Assembly (NCBI GenBank): GCA_022841345.1
Contig: JALHRR010000025.1
Coordinates: 1-64,000 of the forward strand
Length of the DNA: 64,000 nucleotides
Source of the DNA: Saprospiraceae bacterium
GTDB taxonomy: Bacteria; Bacteroidota; Bacteroidia; Chitinophagales; Saprospiraceae
Direction: 5' to 3'
Below the pieces are notes generated by a model. It was not told the DNA's origin. It saw only the letters and a program-made list of their open reading frames with translations, and ran no database searches. A program made the translations under genes and the position numbers. Below, piece after piece: positions 1 through 8,802 of this stretch (its first letter is position 1; each line of letters starts with the position of its first letter).

Positions 1-19
1 CCTTGTCGTCGCGACAGCC

Positions 20-161
20 ATCACCTTTATATTTTCTAAGCAAAGCTGCAGAAAATATAAAGACATCACCTTTTCATGGCTTGCTCCATGAAAAGACATC
101 ACCTTTCAAGCCGAAGGTTTAGAAAGACATCACTTCGCTTCGACTATATCTACGGATATAG
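20..161. repeat. Hairpin array 1 (ATCACC-punctuated palindromes)
   Basis: The hexamer ATCACC (usually within GACATCACC) occurs at 20-25, 65-70 and 98-103, with a variant ATCACT at 129-134. Between successive copies lies a self-complementary segment. The first has 11-bp stems TTATATTTTCT/AGAAAATATAA around 27-60, the second has TTTTCATGG/CCATGAAAA around 71-94, the third is an imperfect TTTC..CC/GG..GAAA stem. A fourth stem, CTATATC/GATATAG, lies at 144-161. The stem sequences are unrelated to one another, while the linker is constant. The array may begin left of the window. Related arrays are at 41892-42319 and 45180-45299. Function is unknown to me. Confidence 0.75.
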
Positions 162-215
162 CTGCAAATAATTGCCGACTAAGTTGGGCGTCGGTTGCGA
201 GTGCAAAAGTGAATC

Positions 216-740
216 CTATCCCTGCCCATAATTCAAAGTTTTACTTTGCTGTAGTATTAATTTGAATCTCTCAATTTGTCTTCTATGCTTTAATATGTGG
301 ACTATAGCATGCTCCATTAATTGTTCGATATCATAAGATTGGCCCCAGGGAACCTTTATTTTTAAGTCATTATCGAACTCTTCCAATTGGGAATCGACAA
401 TTCCTGCAAAAACAATCTTGTTAAATGGAATAATTTTTTTCAGATTTTCAATATAGGCTGAAGCACTTGTATAAAGTGTCTTATCCGGTCTTATATTTTG
501 GTGTCCTTTATAGGTATAAATGTAATGGGCGTATCCGAACCCACTATAAACAACATGAGATAATATAGTTTGAATGGATTTGCAATCGGGGTCCTTTGTT
601 TCATGATCTACAATTTCAATTAAATCTGAGTCAGAAATGTCACTCAGGACGACAACCAATTCATTAATTGCTTTTTCATATTCATCTAATAAAGCGCCAA
701 TTGATCCGGTTTTGTGTACGGTTAATTTCATGATATTCAT
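216..740 (-). CDS. DinB-like four-helix putative metalloprotein
   Basis: A 174-residue protein with the look of the DinB/DfrB-like superfamily, a four-helix bundle that usually binds a divalent metal through three histidines. His62 (SHVVYSG) and the C-terminal helix HAIVHILKHRRQIERF, with His144, His148 and His152, are the likely ligands. Some members are thiol-dependent S-transferases and others have no known activity, so no reaction can be assigned. It is the last gene of a minus-strand run (RDD, GNAT, GrpB, DinB), 19 nt after the GrpB gene. Translation could begin at Met1 or Met4. The closest alternatives are other DinB-superfamily branches. Confidence 0.75.
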   Translation of the reverse strand: MNIMKLTVHKTGSIGALLDEYEKAINELVVVLSDISDSDLIEIVDHETKDPDCKSIQTILSHVVYSGFGYAHYIYTYKGHQNIRPDKTLYTSASAYIENLKKIIPFNKIVFAGIVDSQLEEFDNDLKIKVPWGQSYDIEQLMEHAIVHILKHRRQIERFKLILQQSKTLNYGQG

Positions 741-759
741 TTGATTAAATTTAAATCAT

Positions 760-1359
760 TCACTTACTTTTTTCTAATTGTAAATACCATTCAATTGCCA
801 GGGCTTCAGTTTTCTTAATAAAATCATTTTTCCCACCGTTGTATTCCATAACGTCTTTCCATTCCCGTGTGCTAAGGGAAAGTTTAAGATCCTGGTATTC
901 ATCTTTTGCTTCAGCGAAACTTCTGAGATAATCCCGAAATGCAATGTGGCGGATCCAATGTTCAGAATTATATGCGAGAATATGAATATGTGCCCACTTA
1001 TGGTCGTTAATGACATCAGTATTTTGCAGAGCATGGGAGATCAGTAATTCATAATCCAGATCTTTTGCTGAATCTTTCATCTTGACAAATAATCTTCTGT
1101 AAGGCATGACAGCATTATGCTTTTCGTAATAGGGAAAGCCTGCTGACATCATTGGACGAACCACTTCATCCAAATGTTTCCCGGATTCTATTCCCAGTAA
1201 AATATCTATAAAAGGTTTGGCTGCCAGACCCACTACCGAGGTACTTCCGATATGTTCGATATAAGGATTGAAATCAGCAAGAACCATTTCTAATTCTTTT
1301 TTAATGACTGCGAATTCCAGCGGCCAGGAATCATTGTAAGGTAAAACTTCAACAATCAT
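760..1359 (-). CDS. GrpB family protein (UPF0157, nucleotidyltransferase-like)
   Basis: This 199-residue protein carries the GrpB signature HIGSTSVVGLAAKPFIDI at residues 36-53, which resembles the GS...D motif of the nucleotidyltransferase fold. GrpB proteins are widespread and are often fused or adjacent to acetyltransferases or CoaE; their substrate is not settled. Its start codon overlaps the stop of the upstream GNAT gene by four bases (ATGA), which indicates translational coupling and a shared transcript. The length is normal for the family and no lesion is visible. Confidence 0.85.
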   Translation of the reverse strand: MIVEVLPYNDSWPLEFAVIKKELEMVLADFNPYIEHIGSTSVVGLAAKPFIDILLGIESGKHLDEVVRPMMSAGFPYYEKHNAVMPYRRLFVKMKDSAKDLDYELLISHALQNTDVINDHKWAHIHILAYNSEHWIRHIAFRDYLRSFAEAKDEYQDLKLSLSTREWKDVMEYNGGKNDFIKKTEALAIEWYLQLEKSK

Positions 1360-1988
1360 TTATTCATATTTTCTAAATATTTGATATTCAATTGATGAGC
1401 AGCATTGTTGAGAATTTCATGGAATACAGGATCCGACTGAACTTCAGCAGAAGACTTAATAAGTCCCGGGGCTTCACCGGTATCGTCCAAATGCATTTGA
1501 AACCAACCTGTATCATGCCAGGAGCCAAATTTATAGCCAATTTTTTTGAATACACCAACTTCATAGAAACCCATTGATTGATGAAGACGTACACTTTTTT
1601 CATTGGGCAAAGTAATTCCTGCATATATATTTCTGTATCCCTGAAGCCGAAGAATGTCAAAAAGTGCTGAATAAATCACTTTGCCCATCCCTAATCCCTG
1701 GTAGATTTGCTCTATGTACACTGTAGATTCAACTGACCAACTATAAGCAGTCCTATAGCGATGTTTTGAGGCGTAAGCATATCCAATAATCCTATTCTCA
1801 TATTCAAGAATCAGCCAGGGATATTCCAGAATTATGGCATTTATCCTATCCTTCCATTCGTTTTGAGATGGAACCAGATACTCAAATGAAGCAGTGCTGG
1901 CCTCAATATAGTGCCTGTACAAATCCCGGGTTCCGGCAAAATCTCCGGGGGTAATAGGCCGAATTATAAAGGTTGAATTACTCGTCAT
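1356..1988 (-). CDS. GNAT N-acetyltransferase, phosphinothricin acetyltransferase-like
   Basis: A GNAT-fold acetyltransferase. The region after FIIRPITPGDF contains strand and turn features of the PAT/YncA-type branch, including the acetyl-CoA loop region QIYQGLGMGKVIYSAL and the C-terminal NEKSVRLHQSMGFYEVG. PAT-type enzymes acetylate small amines such as phosphinothricin, methionine sulfoximine or polyamines; the substrate here is unknown. The open frame extends upstream to 2087, but I place the start at 1988 (MTSNSTFIIRP) because the longer form overlaps the RDD gene by 56 nt and adds residues that do not belong to the domain. It is the second gene of the operon. Confidence 0.85.
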   Translation of the reverse strand: MTSNSTFIIRPITPGDFAGTRDLYRHYIEASTASFEYLVPSQNEWKDRINAIILEYPWLILEYENRIIGYAYASKHRYRTAYSWSVESTVYIEQIYQGLGMGKVIYSALFDILRLQGYRNIYAGITLPNEKSVRLHQSMGFYEVGVFKKIGYKFGSWHDTGWFQMHLDDTGEAPGLIKSSAEVQSDPVFHEILNNAAHQLNIKYLENMNK

Positions 1989-2031
1989 ATTTCTGTTTTC
2001 AGGCAATCTAAAAGGAACAGATTGAATGATT

Positions 2032-2541
2032 TTAAGATTCCGATGGTTCAGAGGTAATATTTTGATAAATGTATTTTGGTTTCTCAATTACAAAAGTCTT
2101 TGCAATCAGATCATGCCATCCTTGCTTTTTTTTAGAAAAAAGAATCCATATAAATCCGAGCCCAAAAACAAGAGCTGAGAGCACCTTGGATGAGTTTCTT
2201 TTTATAGATTCATCAAAACTCATCCGCTGACCTTCTTTGTTTACTACTATTATACCCACTATTTGCTTACCGAATGTTCCCTGCCTGCTGGTGGATTCCA
2301 TAATTGTGCAATAAATTATGAAGCAAAGAAGGGTTATATTTCTAATATAGTTTCTTTGGGTCAGAAAATCTATTCTGGCTTCTGTAGAAAAACTGTTTTC
2401 CCTGAAATTCCCAAGCACCACATCAAAACCCAGAAAAAAGTAAAATACAGCGCATACAGTAAGTGTAATCGGAACTATATCAAGGAAATAGGCAATAAAT
2501 CTTTTTCTCGCCTGTGCAATAATTTTTTGTGGTTCTTCCAT
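2032..2541 (-). CDS. RDD family membrane protein
   Basis: A 169-residue integral membrane protein of the RDD family. The defining features are present: RKRFIAYFLDIVPITL at the start of the first transmembrane segment, a glycine-lysine turn GTFGKQIVGI in the middle, and GWHDLIAKT near the end. Three hydrophobic segments are visible, at about residues 15-38, 70-85 and 125-142. RDD proteins are poorly characterised; some have been linked to ion transport or envelope stress. It is the first gene of the minus-strand operon and is divergent from maf. Confidence 0.8.
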   Translation of the reverse strand: MEEPQKIIAQARKRFIAYFLDIVPITLTVCAVFYFFLGFDVVLGNFRENSFSTEARIDFLTQRNYIRNITLLCFIIYCTIMESTSRQGTFGKQIVGIIVVNKEGQRMSFDESIKRNSSKVLSALVFGLGFIWILFSKKKQGWHDLIAKTFVIEKPKYIYQNITSEPSES

Positions 2542-2670
2542 AGAATCTTGTTTTGAAAATTAAAATTCCAAATTTCAGATGTATTTGGCATCCAAATATA
2601 TTCAATATTTTTACATCTGTTGTTGATTAAATTCCAGTTGATGAGTTCATCTTCCTGAATTTGGAAGGAC

Positions 2671-2678
2671 TATATTTG
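2671..2678 (+). promoter_or_regulatory. Putative -7 box upstream of maf
   Basis: TATATTTG matches the Bacteroidota sigma-ABfr -7 consensus TAnnTTTG, about 50 nt before the maf start codon. I see no convincing -33 TTTG at the right spacing. An AAGAGGTGG purine stretch lies just upstream of the ATG. Confidence 0.5.
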
Positions 2679-2727
2679 CACTGAATATGAAAATGGTCCT
2701 GTATAAACAAATTAAGAGGTGGATTAA

Positions 2728-3309
2728 ATGAACAATCACAATAAACTAATCCTTGCTTCCGGTTCACCCCGCAGAAAACAATTACTTGAAGAAAACGGCT
2801 TCAACATAGAAGTAATAGCTTCCCAAGTAGAAGAGATCATACAGGATCATTGGTCTGTAGAAGATGTTGCAGTTGAATTAGCTGATTTGAAGGCTTTAGA
2901 TATTTATGAAAAAATCGGTAAACCATCTAAAACGATTGTTATCGGAGCTGATACTATTGTGGTCTGGAATGATCAGATTCTTGGTAAACCAAAGGATAAA
3001 GCAGAGGCTTTTACCATGTTGAAAAATCTAAGCGGGACATCGCATCTTGTTTACACAGGTGTTTCCTTTCGTGGTGAGATTGACTTACAAATCCTGGAAA
3101 AAACGATCGTATATTTTGCACCAATATCTGAGGAACAGATAAACTATTATATCACCCATTATAATCCTATGGACAAAGCGGGAGCATATGGAATCCAGGA
3201 ATGGCTGGGAATTTGCTTTGTTGAAAAGATTGAGGGTTGCTATACAAATGTGATGGGATTACCTATGAGAAGGGTGTTTGAGGTGCTGGAGAGTATTATA
3301 GAGTTTTGA
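2728..3309 (+). CDS. maf: Maf-type nucleoside triphosphate pyrophosphatase
   Basis: A house-cleaning pyrophosphatase of the Maf/YhdE family that hydrolyses non-canonical or excess NTPs (dTTP/UTP-type in the YhdE branch) to the monophosphate. The N-terminal signature LILASGSPRRKQLL (residues 7-20) is intact, followed by the catalytic-site IGADTIVVWNDQILGKP and the C-terminal KAGAYGIQEWLG. Length 193 aa is normal. It is divergent from the RDD operon and convergent with the transposase gene. A purine-rich ribosome-binding-like sequence precedes the ATG, which is unusual for this genome. Confidence 0.95.
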   Translation: MNNHNKLILASGSPRRKQLLEENGFNIEVIASQVEEIIQDHWSVEDVAVELADLKALDIYEKIGKPSKTIVIGADTIVVWNDQILGKPKDKAEAFTMLKNLSGTSHLVYTGVSFRGEIDLQILEKTIVYFAPISEEQINYYITHYNPMDKAGAYGIQEWLGICFVEKIEGCYTNVMGLPMRRVFEVLESIIEF

Positions 3310-3424
3310 ACGTCTTACCTATCCCAATTTTTAACAATAATATTTTAGAGATTTCAAATTTTTTAAAATTTAACTCCTATGGTTTGGGGGAAGAGTGGAG
3401 TTGATGGAAAAATGGGTTCTTTAA

Positions 3425-4411
3425 TTATGTTCTAAAAAACATATTGATATTTTTACTTTTAAAATCAAACCAGGCACGATCTGCACTTAAAGCTAAATAG
3501 GCCACAGTTTGAATTTTATTAGTTGAATACCTTATCTTCTCTAACATCAAAAACCAGTTCATGTAGTTTTGAAGATATTTTGTGGCAACACCATGAAAAG
3601 GGCTCATAAAGTCCATGAGACTGAAATACATCTTCTTAACATTGCGAATGTGGCAGGTTGAATCAGCTTTCTTCTGCCTTTTATCTGCTGCAAATACCTT
3701 CAGTTCTAATTTTATTTCATCACTTGACAGATGACATGGTTGAAGGTTATCTTTCACCAGAACTTCAGCTTTTCTAATCCTGCCATTCAGAACTTTTGAA
3801 ATGTCTTCATCTTTGAGACACCCTTTGGTAATAACCCTCAAATCTTCCGTACCACTGCGATCACATGTTGCAATAACTGCAACTAGTTTTTCTGATTCCC
3901 CGTTGCTGCTTGCTATTTTGCTCTGTGGCTTATCTGAGCTACGTTTACCTTTTTCTGAATATATAAAAAACAGATCATACATTTCTACGATACCCCGAAA
4001 GGCATCTGGTAATACTGTCTTGAAACTGGTGAGCAATTTATGACGCCAGTCAAATGAGGTTTGTATAGAAATTCCGGTCAGGGCAGCGCTTTTGCGTATA
4101 CTAAATCCGGAGAACAGACAATACAAATACCTGGAAAGAAGCTCACGTTTCTTAAGGGCAAACCAAAATCTCCCCGTTGAAAGGCTGAAGTTCTTCCCGC
4201 AATCCTTGCATACATATCGTTGCATTCCTTTGAGCTTTCCGTTTCCTCTCACAGATCTGCTTCTGCAATGAGGACATTTCAGAATTTCAAATTCGGCTTG
4301 CTCAGGCAGGCTTTCATTTTGCATGGTAAGCATCAATAATTCCTCAATGATCTTTTGCTGCTGCAGCTGAGTACTCGCAGTAAAATATTCTGAAAAATCT
4401 TTGGGTATCAT
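3425..4411 (-). CDS. IS1595-like transposase, possibly inactive
   Basis: A 328-residue transposase. It has an N-terminal CX2C-CX2C zinc ribbon (Cys46, Cys49, Cys68, Cys71), a helix-turn-helix-like stretch (SIRKSAALTGISIQTSFDWR, about 104-123) and an RNase H-like DDE region ending in YLQNYMNW, typical of the IS1595 family. The first catalytic motif, which in this branch I recall as VEMDE, reads VEMYD (residues 142-146). The aspartate is therefore replaced by Tyr and the following Glu by Asp, and activity is doubtful. I could not find clear terminal inverted repeats or target duplications. It stands alone between maf and prmA, so this is either an immobile relic or a domesticated copy. Confidence 0.8.
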   Translation of the reverse strand: MIPKDFSEYFTASTQLQQQKIIEELLMLTMQNESLPEQAEFEILKCPHCRSRSVRGNGKLKGMQRYVCKDCGKNFSLSTGRFWFALKKRELLSRYLYCLFSGFSIRKSAALTGISIQTSFDWRHKLLTSFKTVLPDAFRGIVEMYDLFFIYSEKGKRSSDKPQSKIASSNGESEKLVAVIATCDRSGTEDLRVITKGCLKDEDISKVLNGRIRKAEVLVKDNLQPCHLSSDEIKLELKVFAADKRQKKADSTCHIRNVKKMYFSLMDFMSPFHGVATKYLQNYMNWFLMLEKIRYSTNKIQTVAYLALSADRAWFDFKSKNINMFFRT

Positions 4412-4653
4412 ATGATTCGAGTTTTATCAAAAATACAATATTTTTATTAGAACAATCTAAAATAATGCTCCCCCGATAAAATGATCCCCCTCTATTCAAA
4501 ACCTGCGAATGGCCTAAAGCCGGGACGCATTCAACATGGATACTCCCGGGCAAAAAAAGTGCATTCCCGGGGTAAGGAAACGCTCTATCAGATCACCGAA
4601 AGGTGTTCATCTAAAAGTTCGTTGAGCATCCAAAATGAAAGAAGATTTATTCA

Positions 4654-5487
4654 TCAAATCTTTCTGAAGATAATACAAGACCAACCCGATTCCTCTTTTG
4701 TTTCCAGCCATTCAAGCTGATAATTGACATAGTGGTCGATGAGCAGATCCGCATTCTGTGCCAGCACTCCCGAAGCCAGCAGAATTCCTCCTGAAACCAG
4801 TGATTCTAATAAAATTGGAGCATGGTCTCGCAACACATTCAATTGGATATTTCCCAGAATGACATCAAACGGGCCTTTTCTATTATTGATCTCCTCAAGT
4901 GTCTCACCGGTAAAATCGATAGGTTTGACAGGATTCAGCAGAACATTTTCAAGACTATTTTCAACGGCCGGCGGTTCGTTATCAATACCTGAAACAGGAT
5001 CTGCTCCCTTGATTGCTGCAAAAATGGCCAGAATTCCTGTCCCACAACCGAAGTCCAAAACCGATTTTCCTTTCAGCTCGAGCTCATGAATAGACTCAAT
5101 CATCATTTTGGTCGTGGCATGATGCCCTGTTCCAAAAGACATTCGCGGCTGAATCATGACATCATATTCAAATCCGGCCTCCTTCTTATGAAATGGAGCA
5201 CGTATGATAGCAAGGCTTCCGATTCTTACCGGCTCAAAATTGTCTTCCCAGGCTTTGTTCCAGTTTACATCTTCGATCGTTTTAAATGTAAAAGACCATT
5301 TGTGCTCTTTACAAATTCTGGCCATTTCCCGATCGGCGCCGGAATCCCACAAGGTCTCCTGCACCCAGGCAATCAACTCTGTATCACGCTCTTCAAATGC
5401 CTCGAAAGGTAACTCACTCAGATAAGCCAGTGCAAATTCCACTTGTTCTGCTTGTGTACACTGGATATCAAATTGTATATATTGCAT
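4654..5487 (-). CDS. prmA: Ribosomal protein L11 methyltransferase
   Basis: PrmA transfers methyl groups from S-adenosylmethionine to lysines and the N-terminus of ribosomal protein L11. The N-terminal substrate-recognition domain is followed by RMSFGTGHHATTKMM and the SAM-binding motif VLDFGCGTGILAIFAA, then the acidic loop SGIDNEPPAVENS and a GNIQLNVL strand in the place of the usual (A)NI(L) motif. Length 277 aa matches Bacteroidota PrmA. It lies 10 nt downstream of folD and is almost certainly co-transcribed with it. Downstream, a 240-bp spacer separates it from the transposase gene. Confidence 0.93.
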   Translation of the reverse strand: MQYIQFDIQCTQAEQVEFALAYLSELPFEAFEERDTELIAWVQETLWDSGADREMARICKEHKWSFTFKTIEDVNWNKAWEDNFEPVRIGSLAIIRAPFHKKEAGFEYDVMIQPRMSFGTGHHATTKMMIESIHELELKGKSVLDFGCGTGILAIFAAIKGADPVSGIDNEPPAVENSLENVLLNPVKPIDFTGETLEEINNRKGPFDVILGNIQLNVLRDHAPILLESLVSGGILLASGVLAQNADLLIDHYVNYQLEWLETKEESGWSCIIFRKI

Positions 5488-5497
5488 AAATAATTGA

Positions 5498-6373
5498 CTA
5501 AAAACGGGAATTGTAAGCTTGTAAGGTATTGTGAATCAACGCGAATACTGTCATAGGACCAACGCCTCCCGGAACAGGAGTAATTGCTGATGCATTCACA
5601 GAAGCCCCTGTAAAATCCACATCACCGGTCAAGCGATATCCTTTTGAATTACCAGGGTCTTCTACCCTGTTCATACCTACGTCTATAACTACTGCTCCGG
5701 ATTTGATCCAATCACCCTTGACAAACTCTGCGATTCCTATTGCCGCAATGACTATATCTGCCTGCCTGACCAAGCCTGGAAGATCTTGCGTTCGGCTGTG
5801 AGCCAGGGTAACAGTGGCATCACCCGGATATCCTTTTCGGCTCATCAATATACTGACCGGGGTTCCGACAATATTGCTTCTGCCGACAACTACGCAATGC
5901 TTTCCCGATGTTTCAATCCCGTAATTTTCCAGCATTATCATGATGCCAAGTGGTGTAGCAGGTCTGTACCCCGGCAATCCAAGAGTCATTTTACCGATAT
6001 TTTCCGGATGAAATCCGTCGACATCTTTGGTGGGACTTATGGCATTTAACACCTTCTGTTCATCAATATGCTTAGGGAGTGGCAACTGTACAATGTAACC
6101 ATCCAGATCAGGATCATCGTTGAATTTTTTAATCAAAATCAGCAATTCTTCTTCCGTACAATTAATATCTCTTTCAACCAGACTGGATTTGAACCCGGCT
6201 TTCTCACAGAGTTTCATTTTATTACCAACATATGCTCTGCTTGCCGGATTATTTCCTACTAATATGGCAGCTAAATGAGGTGCTCGTTTTCCCTCAGATG
6301 TAATTTGATCTACTTCAGTTCTGATTTTTATAACCAACTCATTGGCCAAATTCTTTCCATCCAAAATTGTCAT
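5498..6373 (-). CDS. folD: Bifunctional methylenetetrahydrofolate dehydrogenase / cyclohydrolase FolD
   Basis: FolD interconverts 5,10-methylene-, methenyl- and 10-formyl-tetrahydrofolate in one-carbon metabolism, using NADP. The catalytic-lysine motif SRAYVGNKMK is at residues 45-54, followed by YIVQLPLPKHI, KDVDGFHPENIG, the cofactor-loop SGKHCVVVGRSNIVGTP and the C-terminal PVPGGVGPMT. The PCTP motif of other phyla reads PATP here; as far as I recall this is usual in Bacteroidota and not a lesion. It heads a two-gene unit with prmA and is divergent from the efflux operon. Confidence 0.96.
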   Translation of the reverse strand: MTILDGKNLANELVIKIRTEVDQITSEGKRAPHLAAILVGNNPASRAYVGNKMKLCEKAGFKSSLVERDINCTEEELLILIKKFNDDPDLDGYIVQLPLPKHIDEQKVLNAISPTKDVDGFHPENIGKMTLGLPGYRPATPLGIMIMLENYGIETSGKHCVVVGRSNIVGTPVSILMSRKGYPGDATVTLAHSRTQDLPGLVRQADIVIAAIGIAEFVKGDWIKSGAVVIDVGMNRVEDPGNSKGYRLTGDVDFTGASVNASAITPVPGGVGPMTVFALIHNTLQAYNSRF

Positions 6374-6785
6374 TCTTGCTACTTTTTAGAATTTCAAAGG
6401 TAGATAACTCTTTAATAAGTTCAACTGAATTATGAATGGAATATAATTATTTGTACATGGGAAACATATTCAATTGACTAACCTTAAACTTGAAAATGGG
6501 CCGTAAAAAATCCTTTTTTGCGAAATTAATGTTCCTTTCTTTGTAGCTTTCTATTTCATTGTCTATAAATTAATGGCATTAGTCGAAAAACAAAACACTA
6601 TCCGGCAGTCCTCCATCGGAAAAAAGTATGATCAGCAAAATTTAATATAATTTTCGAGTCGTTAAGCCACAATATAATTCCAGAAAACCTTCATATTTTA
6701 CTATAATGTACTTTGAAAACTAAAATAGTACTAAAAGTTTCCATTTGAATAAAATGATATACATTTGCGGACTATATAATATTAC
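6374..6785. other. Divergent intergenic region folD / efflux operon
   Basis: This 412-bp AT-rich stretch separates folD from the TetR gene. It must hold the folD promoter and the regulated promoter of the efflux operon. One short open frame at 6573-6650 (25 codons, plus strand) has no recognisable product. I see no RNA gene and no clear terminator. Confidence 0.5.
6760..6767 (+). promoter_or_regulatory. Putative -7 box of the TetR-RND efflux operon
   Basis: TACATTTG is a perfect TAnnTTTG match ending 18 nt before the regulator's ATG, giving a very short leader. An operator for the TetR protein would be expected to overlap it, but I do not see an unambiguous palindrome there. Confidence 0.6.
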
Positions 6786-7400
6786 ATGTCCCAACTTAAA
6801 AATCAAATTAAAGAAAAGGCTCTGAAGTGCTTTATGCAATTCGGATTCCGAAGTGTAACTATGGATGACCTTGCAAGGGAGCTTGGAATGTCTAAGAAAA
6901 CCTTGTATCAAAATTTTGAAAACAAAGAAGATCTTCTGATTGAAGTGTTGGAATCTTGTGACGAGACCAAAAAAAGTCACATGGAAGAATTAAGTAAAAC
7001 GGCAGCCAATCCTGTAGAAATGGTTTACCTGGTTTTTCAATATCTCTTAAATGATTCTGACAAAAAAAATCCCAATTATATATATGACCTGAAGAAATAT
7101 TACCATCAGGTCTGGCAAAAATTCATCATGGGGTCTGAGCAATTTACCACTGAAAAAATAATCCTGAACCTGAATGCGGGCAAAGAAGCAGGACTCTACA
7201 GACCTGAAATGAATGAACGGATAATTGCAAAGATGTTCTATCACAAAACAACAATTTTTATGGATAAGGACATTTTTCCGGAAGATATTTTTCTGAAAAA
7301 GGAAATTATCAAAGAAATGCTGGAATACCATCTCCATGGGATTTGTACTGATAAAGGACGTGAACTCATCCCGATTTACACTAAAAAATACTTCAACTAA
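6786..7400 (+). CDS. TetR/AcrR family transcriptional regulator
   Basis: A 204-residue repressor-type regulator. The N-terminal DNA-binding domain is clear: ALKCFMQFGFRSVTMDDLAR, then the recognition-helix segment LGMSKKTLYQNFENKEDLL at about residues 34-52. The C-terminal helical ligand domain is divergent. It is the first gene of the operon, with the outer-membrane factor starting five bases after its stop, so it probably controls its own expression together with the efflux pump. The inducing compound cannot be read from sequence. Confidence 0.92.
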   Translation: MSQLKNQIKEKALKCFMQFGFRSVTMDDLARELGMSKKTLYQNFENKEDLLIEVLESCDETKKSHMEELSKTAANPVEMVYLVFQYLLNDSDKKNPNYIYDLKKYYHQVWQKFIMGSEQFTTEKIILNLNAGKEAGLYRPEMNERIIAKMFYHKTTIFMDKDIFPEDIFLKKEIIKEMLEYHLHGICTDKGRELIPIYTKKYFN

Positions 7401-7405
7401 TTTTT

Positions 7406-8749
7406 ATGAAACATAATCAGATGCTTAAAATATTTTCATGCTTTATTTTGACCATTTCGGCCTTTTTACCGGTCTATGCCCAACAGGCTTTTACAGTGGA
7501 AGAAGCTGTTCAATATGGTATAAAAAATCACGCTTCCATTAAGTATGACGCCATTAAAGTAAAAGATGCTGATGAGCAAATCCGGGCTCTTAAGGCAAGT
7601 GGTCTGCCTCAGGTAAGCGGAGCGGTCGATTACAACTATTTCCTTGAAGTGCCTCAATTAGTAATTCCACCTGAATTCGACCCCACCGGTATGGGAGGAT
7701 CAGTGTCGTTTCAACTAAGAAACTCACTGGCAATGGGAATCAACATGGGGATGCTGGCCTTTGATGGTTCTTATACTGTTGCCATCAAAGCTGCAAAATT
7801 ATACCGCGATTTTATCGCTTTGCAAAATGAGCAAACTCCAATAAATCTGAGGATTGCCATCACGCAGGCATATTATTCAGTTTTGATAGCGCAGAGAAAT
7901 AAGGAACAATTGAATAAAAATTTACTTGTTCTGCAAGATCTCAGAAAAGAGACAGCAGCTATACAGGAAAGTGGTCTCATTGAAAAACTGGATGTAGATC
8001 GGATAGATCTAAGTATCAGTACTTTGGAAGCAACAATGAAAAACCTGGATCGCGGTTTGGAGGTTGTGAAAAGTCTCCTGAAGTTTCAGATGCAGTATCC
8101 TGATAATCAGGACATAACTTTGACTGATTCTTTTGAAAATTTGTATGAACTGGCTGTCATAGCAGATCAGCAGAGCGTCACTCAGCACAATATCAAAAAT
8201 CGGATCGAGTATAGTATCATTGACAAGGGAATTGAGCTGGCTAATATTGATATCACCCGATACAGAAAGGGCTACTTACCTTCTCTTACCTTAATCGGTA
8301 GCTTTCAAAGAACATTTCAATCTGACAATTTCTTCAAGGAAGGCGGTTTTTGGTTGCCTACAAGTGTAGTGGGGTTTTCATTAAATGTACCCATTTTTGA
8401 TGGATTCGCAAAAGAGGCCAATATAGCAAGAGCTAAATTGACACTTGAAAAATCCAGACTGGACAAATCAGAGTTCGAAAGAGCAGTAGGTCTCGAAGTT
8501 AAAAATGCGCGGGAATCTTATCTCAATGCCATTGAAACAGTGCGGGACAGAGAAAAAGCAATCGTCCTGGCTGAGGAAATATTCCGGGTAGCTCAAATAA
8601 AATACAAGGAAGGTATCGGATCCAGCTTCGAGGTGAAGCAGGCAGAATCCGACTTATATGGGGCCCAGGCTAATCTGATAAGCGCACAATACGAAGTCAT
8701 CAACTCCAGATTCACACTACAAAAAGCCCTTGGGGTATATAATAAATAA
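7406..8749 (+). CDS. TolC-family outer membrane efflux protein
   Basis: A 447-residue outer-membrane channel component of a tripartite efflux pump. The signal peptide ends at about residue 25 (FLPVYA|QQ). The mature part has the two tandem OEP repeats, beginning TVEEAVQYGIKNH and ending with long alpha-helical stretches such as EKAIVLAEEIFRVAQIKYKE and EGIGSSFEVKQAESDLYGAQ, which form the periplasmic tunnel. It follows the TetR gene by five bases and precedes the membrane-fusion protein gene. Length and organisation are typical. Confidence 0.93.
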   Translation: MKHNQMLKIFSCFILTISAFLPVYAQQAFTVEEAVQYGIKNHASIKYDAIKVKDADEQIRALKASGLPQVSGAVDYNYFLEVPQLVIPPEFDPTGMGGSVSFQLRNSLAMGINMGMLAFDGSYTVAIKAAKLYRDFIALQNEQTPINLRIAITQAYYSVLIAQRNKEQLNKNLLVLQDLRKETAAIQESGLIEKLDVDRIDLSISTLEATMKNLDRGLEVVKSLLKFQMQYPDNQDITLTDSFENLYELAVIADQQSVTQHNIKNRIEYSIIDKGIELANIDITRYRKGYLPSLTLIGSFQRTFQSDNFFKEGGFWLPTSVVGFSLNVPIFDGFAKEANIARAKLTLEKSRLDKSEFERAVGLEVKNARESYLNAIETVRDREKAIVLAEEIFRVAQIKYKEGIGSSFEVKQAESDLYGAQANLISAQYEVINSRFTLQKALGVYNK

Positions 8750-8802
8750 CAAAACAATCAATCATCAACCGACTTTTCATTAACAAGATAATCCACATTC
8801 AT

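Noticed and set aside
20-161. CRISPR array
   Set aside because: The constant motif is only 6-10 nt and every intervening segment is self-complementary. There are no cas genes nearby. CRISPR repeats are longer and their spacers are not palindromic.
3310-4653. Complete insertion sequence with ends
   Set aside because: I compared G-rich stretches on both sides of the transposase (near 3379 and, complemented, near 4471-4490). They do not form a convincing inverted repeat, so only the gene is reported.
6573-6650. 25-residue open frame between folD and tetR
   Set aside because: Too short to support, with no family resemblance that I recognise. It could be the remains of a lost gene.
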